A stretch of DNA of 64,000 nt from Mesorhizobium temperatum (GTDB lineage Bacteria > Pseudomonadota > Alphaproteobacteria > Rhizobiales > Rhizobiaceae), in contig NZ_NPKJ01000019.1 of the NCBI RefSeq assembly GCF_002284575.1, forward strand, positions 301,865-365,864. The letters run 5' to 3'. Shown here one piece after another: positions 58,929-64,000 of this stretch. The position numbers and the translations under genes are program-made. Each line of letters starts with the position of its first letter. The stretch's first letter is position 1. The notes under the pieces are model-generated. The model ran no database searches. It was not told where the DNA came from and saw nothing but the letters and a program-made list of their open reading frames with translations.

Positions 58929-61750
58929 GCTGGCTGCCGCTATCCTTCGGGGCACCGATGGTGCTGTGGGGCCTTCTGGCGCTGCCGGTGATCTGGTGGC
59001 TTTTGCGGTTCACCCCGCCCAAGCCGCAGACCGAGGTCTTCCCGCCGCTGAAGATCCTGGCCCGCGTGCTGAAGCGCGAGGAGACGCCGCAACAGAGCCC
59101 GTGGTGGCTGACGCTGCTCAGGCTGCTGATGGCGGCCCTTATCGTTGCGGCGCTTGCCGAACCTGTCTTCAACCCGCGTGAAAGACTGCCGGCCGAGGGC
59201 GCCGCTCTTGCGCTGGTCATCGACAATGACTGGGCAAGTGCCGCCGACTGGGGCCAGCGCGTCGCCACTGCCGAACGGCTGATCACCGATGCCAGCTCCA
59301 ACGACGTGCCCGTCATCATCGCCTTCACCGCCGAGAAGCCGAACGCCGAGATCGGCCCCTTCGACGCCGCCACCGCGCTCGACCGGCTGCGCGCGGCAAA
59401 GCCGCGGCCGATCCCGACCGACCGCCCTGCCGTCTACACCCGCGTCGCGGCAACCCTGGAGACCTTGCCGGGCGCCAGCGTTGCCGTGCTCGCCGACGGT
59501 CTGGCGGCGGAAGGCGACGAGGCCGCCTTCAACACGCTTTTGTCGAAGAACGCCGCCCGTGTCGTCTGGGCCGCCTCCGACCGGCCTGGCTTGATCGGCC
59601 TGACCGGCGCCGACAACCAGGTCGACGGCTTCGAGCTGACCGCCATCCGCGCGCCGGGCGATCCGGCGCCGGCTCAGGTGACCGCCGGCGCCTTCGACGA
59701 CAAGGGCCGCCGCATCGCCGACGCCACGCTGACCTTCTCACCGGGCGAATCCACCGCCACCGGCACGATGGCGGTGCCGTTCGAACTGCGCAACGACTTC
59801 GCCTCGATCGCGCTCGACGGCCAGCGGCAGGCCGGCGCCGTCCGCGTGCTCGACGAGAATTCCAAGCGCCGCCGTGTCGGGCTGCTGTCGCAGGCCGAGG
59901 CCGACCAGGCGCAGCCGCTTTTGTCGCCACTGTACTATATCCGCCGCGCGCTGCAGCCCTTCGCCGATCTGACTGAGCCGTCGAGCGCCGACCTTGCCGA
60001 CGCCATCCCGCAGCTCCTCGACCAGAAGCCGGCGATGATCGTCATGGCCGATGTCGGCACCATTCCGGAGCAGGTGCGGCAAAGGTTGGTCGACTGGGTC
60101 GACAATGGCGGCACGCTGGTGCGGTTCGCCGGCTCGCGGCTGGTCGCCGCCGGCAATGACGACGACCTGCTGCCGGTCAGGCTGCGCACCGGCGAGCGCT
60201 CGCTCGGCGGCGCGCTGTCGTGGACGACGCCGCAGCCGGTCACCGATTTTCCGAAGACCGGTCCCTTCGCCGACCTCGCTCCGCCCGCCGAGGTCACCGT
60301 CACCAGGCAGGTGCTGGCCGAGCCGACGCCCGATATCGTCGAGCGCACCTGGGCGACGCTTGCCGACGGCACGCCGCTGGTGACCGGGATGAAGAAGGGA
60401 AAGGGCACGCTCGTCCTGTTCCATGTCACGCCGGAGGCGACCTGGTCGAACCTGCCGATCTCCGGCAGCTTCGTCGAGATGCTGCGGCGCATCGTGCAAT
60501 TGTCGCGCAACCAGGGTGCGGCGGTTGCCAATGCCGAGGCCGCCGCCACCTCGCTGGCGCCCTACCGCATGATATCAGCCGACGGCACGCTGGTGCCGCC
60601 GACGCCGGATGCACGGCCGCTGGTGCCGGGTGCCGGCCGGCTGCCGGTGACGTTCGAGAATCCGCCCGGCCTGTACGGCTCCGAAACCGGCGTCCTCGCC
60701 CACAATCTGCTCAATGCCGAAAGCAGCTTCGCACCGCTGGTCCGTCCTCAGATCACCGTGCCGGTCACCACCATCCAGTACGCCTTCGACGAATCGCACA
60801 ATTTGAAGGGGCCGCTGGTGGCGGCAGCTCTCTTGCTGATGGTGCTCGACACGCTGGCCGTGTTCTGGATGGGCGGCTTGTTCTCGCGCCGGCCGCGCCG
60901 CGCCGGCACGGCTGCTGCGACCACCGCCGCCCTGCTGATTGCGCTCGGCGCCCTGGTCGGCCACACCGACATCGCCCGCGCCGACGATGCCAAACCTGGC
61001 GACGAACGGGCGATCGAGGACATTTCCAAGACCCGGATCGCCTATGTGCAGACCGGCGAACGGAGCGTCGATTCGATCAGCCAAGCCGGGCTGGAGGGCC
61101 TGACCCGCTTCCTGATCGAAAAAACCGCGCTCGAGCCGGGGGCGCCGGCCAGCGTCGATATCTCGAAGGACCAGCTGTCATTCTATCCCCTGATCTACTG
61201 GCCGATCGACCCTGCTGCACCGATGCCGAGCCAGGCCGCGATCGCCCGCGTCGATGCTTATATGCAGCAGGGCGGCACGGTGCTGTTCGACACGCGCGAC
61301 CAGTTCGCCACCGGCATCGGCGCGGATTCGGCCAGCCCGGCGACGGAGCGGCTGCGCGACATCCTTGGCAACCTCAACGTGCCGGCGCTGGAGCCGGTGC
61401 CGTCGGACCATGTGCTGACCAAATCCTTCTACATCCTGCCTGAGTTTCCCGGACGCTTCGCCGGCGGCCCGCTCTGGGTCGCGGCGTCGCTCGAAGCCAG
61501 CAACACCGAGAACCGCCCGGTACGCACCGGCGACGGCGTCTCGCCGATCATGATCACCGCCAATGATTTCGCCGGCGCCTGGGCGGTCGACGAGAATGGC
61601 GATCCGCTTTTGCCGACCGTGCCGTCGGACCCGATGCAGCGCATTTATGCGCTGCGCGCAGGCGTCAACATCATGATGTACATGCTGACCGGCAACTACA
61701 AATCCGATCAGGTGCATGTGCCGGTGCTGCTCGAACGGCTGGGGCAGTAA
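58925..61750 (+). CDS. BatA-like/DUF4159 large membrane protein
   Basis: This 941-residue protein has an N-terminal BatA-type membrane segment (MSWLPLSFGAPMVLWGLLAL, then LLRFTPPKPQTEVFPPLKIL). A VWA-like region with LALVIDNDWASAADWGQRVA follows, then a long extracytoplasmic part and a second membrane region near 640-680. The C-terminal DUF4159 domain reads RIAYVQTGERSVDSISQAGL, then YPLIYWPIDPAAPMPSQAAI and GGTVLFDTRDQF. Such proteins are the membrane clients of MoxR/DUF58 systems; their function is unknown. Confidence 0.88.
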   Translation: MSWLPLSFGAPMVLWGLLALPVIWWLLRFTPPKPQTEVFPPLKILARVLKREETPQQSPWWLTLLRLLMAALIVAALAEPVFNPRERLPAEGAALALVIDNDWASAADWGQRVATAERLITDASSNDVPVIIAFTAEKPNAEIGPFDAATALDRLRAAKPRPIPTDRPAVYTRVAATLETLPGASVAVLADGLAAEGDEAAFNTLLSKNAARVVWAASDRPGLIGLTGADNQVDGFELTAIRAPGDPAPAQVTAGAFDDKGRRIADATLTFSPGESTATGTMAVPFELRNDFASIALDGQRQAGAVRVLDENSKRRRVGLLSQAEADQAQPLLSPLYYIRRALQPFADLTEPSSADLADAIPQLLDQKPAMIVMADVGTIPEQVRQRLVDWVDNGGTLVRFAGSRLVAAGNDDDLLPVRLRTGERSLGGALSWTTPQPVTDFPKTGPFADLAPPAEVTVTRQVLAEPTPDIVERTWATLADGTPLVTGMKKGKGTLVLFHVTPEATWSNLPISGSFVEMLRRIVQLSRNQGAAVANAEAAATSLAPYRMISADGTLVPPTPDARPLVPGAGRLPVTFENPPGLYGSETGVLAHNLLNAESSFAPLVRPQITVPVTTIQYAFDESHNLKGPLVAAALLLMVLDTLAVFWMGGLFSRRPRRAGTAAATTAALLIALGALVGHTDIARADDAKPGDERAIEDISKTRIAYVQTGERSVDSISQAGLEGLTRFLIEKTALEPGAPASVDISKDQLSFYPLIYWPIDPAAPMPSQAAIARVDAYMQQGGTVLFDTRDQFATGIGADSASPATERLRDILGNLNVPALEPVPSDHVLTKSFYILPEFPGRFAGGPLWVAASLEASNTENRPVRTGDGVSPIMITANDFAGAWAVDENGDPLLPTVPSDPMQRIYALRAGVNIMMYMLTGNYKSDQVHVPVLLERLGQ

Positions 61751-61753
61751 GCC

Positions 61754-63841
61754 ATGAACTTGTCGCTCGCCTTCGAACCGCTCGTCTCCTGGCCGCTGCT
61801 TGGCCTGGTGCTGGCGCCGCTGTTGCTGCTGGCATTGGTCGGTCTGTGGTTTCGCCAGCGCGGCGCGATCTTCCGATTTGCCGCCCTGCTGGCGCTGGCT
61901 GCGGCCCTGCTCAACCCGGTGTTGCTCGACGAAGAGCGCGAGGCGCTGAAAAGCGTCGTCGCCGTCGTCGTCGACCGCAGCCAGAGCCAGGACATTGGCG
62001 AGCGCACCAAGCAGACAGACGAGGCGCTGGCCGGGCTTCAGCAGCGTCTTGGCCGCTTCAAGCAGTTCGACGTCCGCGTCGTCGAGGCCGGCAAGTCGGA
62101 AGCCGCCGAGGAGCGCACCGAAACGCGGCTTTTCGGCGCGCTTGAAAGCGCTTTCCGCGACGTGCCGCCTTCGCGCATCGGCGGCGCCATCATGATCACC
62201 GATGGCGAGGTGCACGACGCCCCCGGCGGCACACCCGACTTCAATGCCCCGCTGCACGCGCTGATCACCGGCAACGACCAGGAAAAGGATCGCCGCATCC
62301 GTTTCGAGAATGCGCCGCGCTTCGGTCTGGTCGGCAAGCCGCTCGAAATGACCTATCGTGTCATCGGCACCAACAACGAGGCCGGCTCGGTCGATGTGCG
62401 TGTCTCGGTCAATGGCGAGCAGGTTTCGGTCGAGCGCGCCACCATCGGCCAGGCCATGCCGCTGCAAGTGACCATTCCCGGCGCCGGCCGCAACATCGTC
62501 GAACTCGCCATCGACCCCGAGCCCGACGAACTCACCGACACCAACAACCGCGCCATCGCGCTGATCGACGGCATCCGCGAGAATTTGCGCGTGCTGTTGG
62601 TTTCCGGTGAGCCGCATGCCGGTGAGCGCACCTGGCGCAACCTTCTGAAATCCGACGCCTCGGTCGATCTGGTCCACTTCACCATTCTGCGGCCGCCGGA
62701 AAAGCAGGACGGTACGCCGATCAACGAACTGTCGCTGATCGCCTTCCCGACGCGCGAGTTGTTCGTCGAGAAGATCAAGGATTTCGACCTGATCATCTTC
62801 GACCGCTATCAGCATCGCGACGTGCTGCCGATCCTCTACTACGACTACATCGCCGAATATGTCGAAAAGGGCGGCGCGCTGCTGATCGCGGCAGGGCCCG
62901 AATATGCCGGCGAAAGCTCCATCGCCCGCACGCCTTTGATGTCGGCGCTGCCGGCGATGCCGACCGGCGAAGTCGTCGACAAGGCCTTCTATCCGCGCCT
63001 CACCGAGCTCGGCCAGCGCCATCCGGTGACGCGCGGGCTCGACGGCTCCGCTACCGAGCCGCCGCACTGGAGCCGCTGGTTCCGCACCATCGGCGTCGAG
63101 AACCCCGAGGGTGAGGCGGTGATGAAGGGCGCCGACAACCGTCCCCTGCTCCTGCTCGACCGCAAGGGCGAAGGCCGCGTCGGCATGTTTCTGTCCGACC
63201 AGGGCTGGTTGTGGGCGCGTGGCTTCGAGGGCGGCGGCCCGCATGTCCAGCTCTATCGCCGCATCGCCCACTGGCTGATGAAGGAGCCCGAACTCGAGGA
63301 GGAGCGGCTGACCGCCGACGGCCGCGGCATGATGCTGGAAATCCGCCGCCAGACGATGAGCGACGATCCCGGCCCGGCGCAGATCATCACCCCGTCCGGC
63401 AAGGCGATGACCGTCAAGCTAGAGAGAGCCGAACCCGGCGTCTTCCTGGGCAGCATCGAAACCAGCGAGATCGGCCTCTATCAGGTCGGCAATGGCGACC
63501 TGAAGGCGCTTGCCCATGTCGGCCCGGTCAATGCGCCGGAATTCACCGACGTCGTTTCCACCGAGAACCGGCTGAAAGCGCCGGCCGAGGCCACCGGCGG
63601 CAGCGTGCGCCGGCTGGCACAATCGTCGACCCTTGGCAACCTCACCGGCGGCGTGACGCTGCCATCGGTCGTCCCGGTCCGCTCCACGGGCGCGGCGGCC
63701 GGCAACGACTGGATCGGCCTGCGCACCACCGACGACAGCGTGCTGAAGGCCGTCTCGCGCGTGCCGTTGTTCGGCGGGTTCCTCGGCCTCGGCCTGCTGC
63801 TTCTGGCATTGGGCTCGATGTGGTACCGCGAGGGGCGGTAG
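61754..63841 (+). CDS. Large membrane protein with glutamine amidotransferase-like domain
   Basis: This 695-residue protein has two N-terminal membrane helices (LLGLVLAPLLLLALVGLWF; FRFAALLALAAALLNPVLL). A VWA-like segment follows (VVAVVVDRSQSQDIGERTKQ, then GGAIMITDGEVHDAPGG), then a central region with a class I glutamine amidotransferase-like fold (DLIIFDRYQHRDVLPILYYD, then GGALLIAAGPEYAGESSI). A C-terminal membrane helix (FGGFLGLGLLLLALGSMWYR) closes it. It is the last gene of the MoxR operon. Function unknown; the set resembles Bat and related MoxR operons. Confidence 0.85.
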   Translation: MNLSLAFEPLVSWPLLGLVLAPLLLLALVGLWFRQRGAIFRFAALLALAAALLNPVLLDEEREALKSVVAVVVDRSQSQDIGERTKQTDEALAGLQQRLGRFKQFDVRVVEAGKSEAAEERTETRLFGALESAFRDVPPSRIGGAIMITDGEVHDAPGGTPDFNAPLHALITGNDQEKDRRIRFENAPRFGLVGKPLEMTYRVIGTNNEAGSVDVRVSVNGEQVSVERATIGQAMPLQVTIPGAGRNIVELAIDPEPDELTDTNNRAIALIDGIRENLRVLLVSGEPHAGERTWRNLLKSDASVDLVHFTILRPPEKQDGTPINELSLIAFPTRELFVEKIKDFDLIIFDRYQHRDVLPILYYDYIAEYVEKGGALLIAAGPEYAGESSIARTPLMSALPAMPTGEVVDKAFYPRLTELGQRHPVTRGLDGSATEPPHWSRWFRTIGVENPEGEAVMKGADNRPLLLLDRKGEGRVGMFLSDQGWLWARGFEGGGPHVQLYRRIAHWLMKEPELEEERLTADGRGMMLEIRRQTMSDDPGPAQIITPSGKAMTVKLERAEPGVFLGSIETSEIGLYQVGNGDLKALAHVGPVNAPEFTDVVSTENRLKAPAEATGGSVRRLAQSSTLGNLTGGVTLPSVVPVRSTGAAAGNDWIGLRTTDDSVLKAVSRVPLFGGFLGLGLLLLALGSMWYREGR

Positions 63842-64000
63842 CAAAGCGCCTTCCCTTCTCCCACAAGGGGCTAGCGTGCGCACACATTTGCGTCTTGGGG
63901 ATGTCAAGCGGGAAGGGTCCGGCGGCTGCGAAAGGGGCTTGAAGGGTTGGAATCGTATGTGATTCTGTAGCTGCCATTGTTGATTCTGGAGATTTCGACG
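63842..64000. other. Window end, partial repeat
   Basis: After the last stop, CCTTCTCCCACAAGGGG (63851-63870) matches one arm of the elements at 23715 and 26156, so a third copy was probably here and is broken. The rest holds no recognised gene before the window edge. Confidence 0.55.

Overview
The window is a high-GC alphaproteobacterial chromosome segment. It most likely comes from a Mesorhizobium or a close relative in the Rhizobiales. This rests on the gene set (BA14K protein, PetP/PetR-like regulators beside ilvE, rhizobial class III cyclases, DUF1059/DUF1344/DUF1285 proteins, a MoxR-DUF58-DUF4159 operon) and on many copies of about 100-bp palindromic repeats with paired GTGCGTCC and GGACGCAC arms. 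No rRNA, tRNA, CRISPR array or replication origin was seen.

0-31 kb is mostly conserved housekeeping DNA. It runs from a BA14K envelope protein, an MBL hydrolase and IlvE to a MarR regulator / response regulator / sensor kinase operon resembling petP-petR. A glycosyltransferase, CsaA, YbjN and a UbiK-like protein follow, then a ParD antitoxin with a frameshifted ParE toxin. Next come lgt, midA, pgeF, an M24 protein, prs, AraC/MFS, TetR/DUF1772 and ArsR-rhodanese/DUF2938 pairs, rplY-pth-ychF, corA, two MaoC proteins, apt and the cytochrome bc1 operon (petABC). The PetP/PetR-like regulators lie 24 kb from bc1. In Rhodobacter the homologues are needed for bc1, so a functional link is plausible but not shown here.

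31-46 kb is an accessory block, almost all on the minus strand. It holds a secreted protein with two PAP2 motif sets and two giant paralogues of about 1535 residues. Each giant carries a class III nucleotide cyclase, an nSTAND-type NTPase, one transmembrane helix and about 15 WD40 repeats. A third cyclase is joined through a transmembrane helix to TolB-like and TPR domains. An IS5-family transposase remnant sits in the block, and a 327-bp direct repeat, derived from the gene at 45903-46217, brackets the segment with the second giant and the TPR cyclase. The predicted topology puts cyclase and NTPase in the cytoplasm and the propellers in the periplasm, which suggests an envelope-sensing signalling system. 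This is the best candidate here for an undescribed system.

46-64 kb returns to conserved genes: two ABC exporter half-transporters, trmL, soxR with a SoxR box just upstream, hemF, small DUF proteins, a short inverted-repeat element at the cca stop codon, a cca/NUDIX/DUF1285 group, and a MoxR-DUF58-DUF4159-membrane protein operon that runs nearly to the end of the window.

Short repeats often lie exactly at gene ends. One supplies the last residues and stop codon of lgt and another the C-terminus of the glycosyltransferase. Start codons were chosen by Shine-Dalgarno spacing; several are GTG or TTG.
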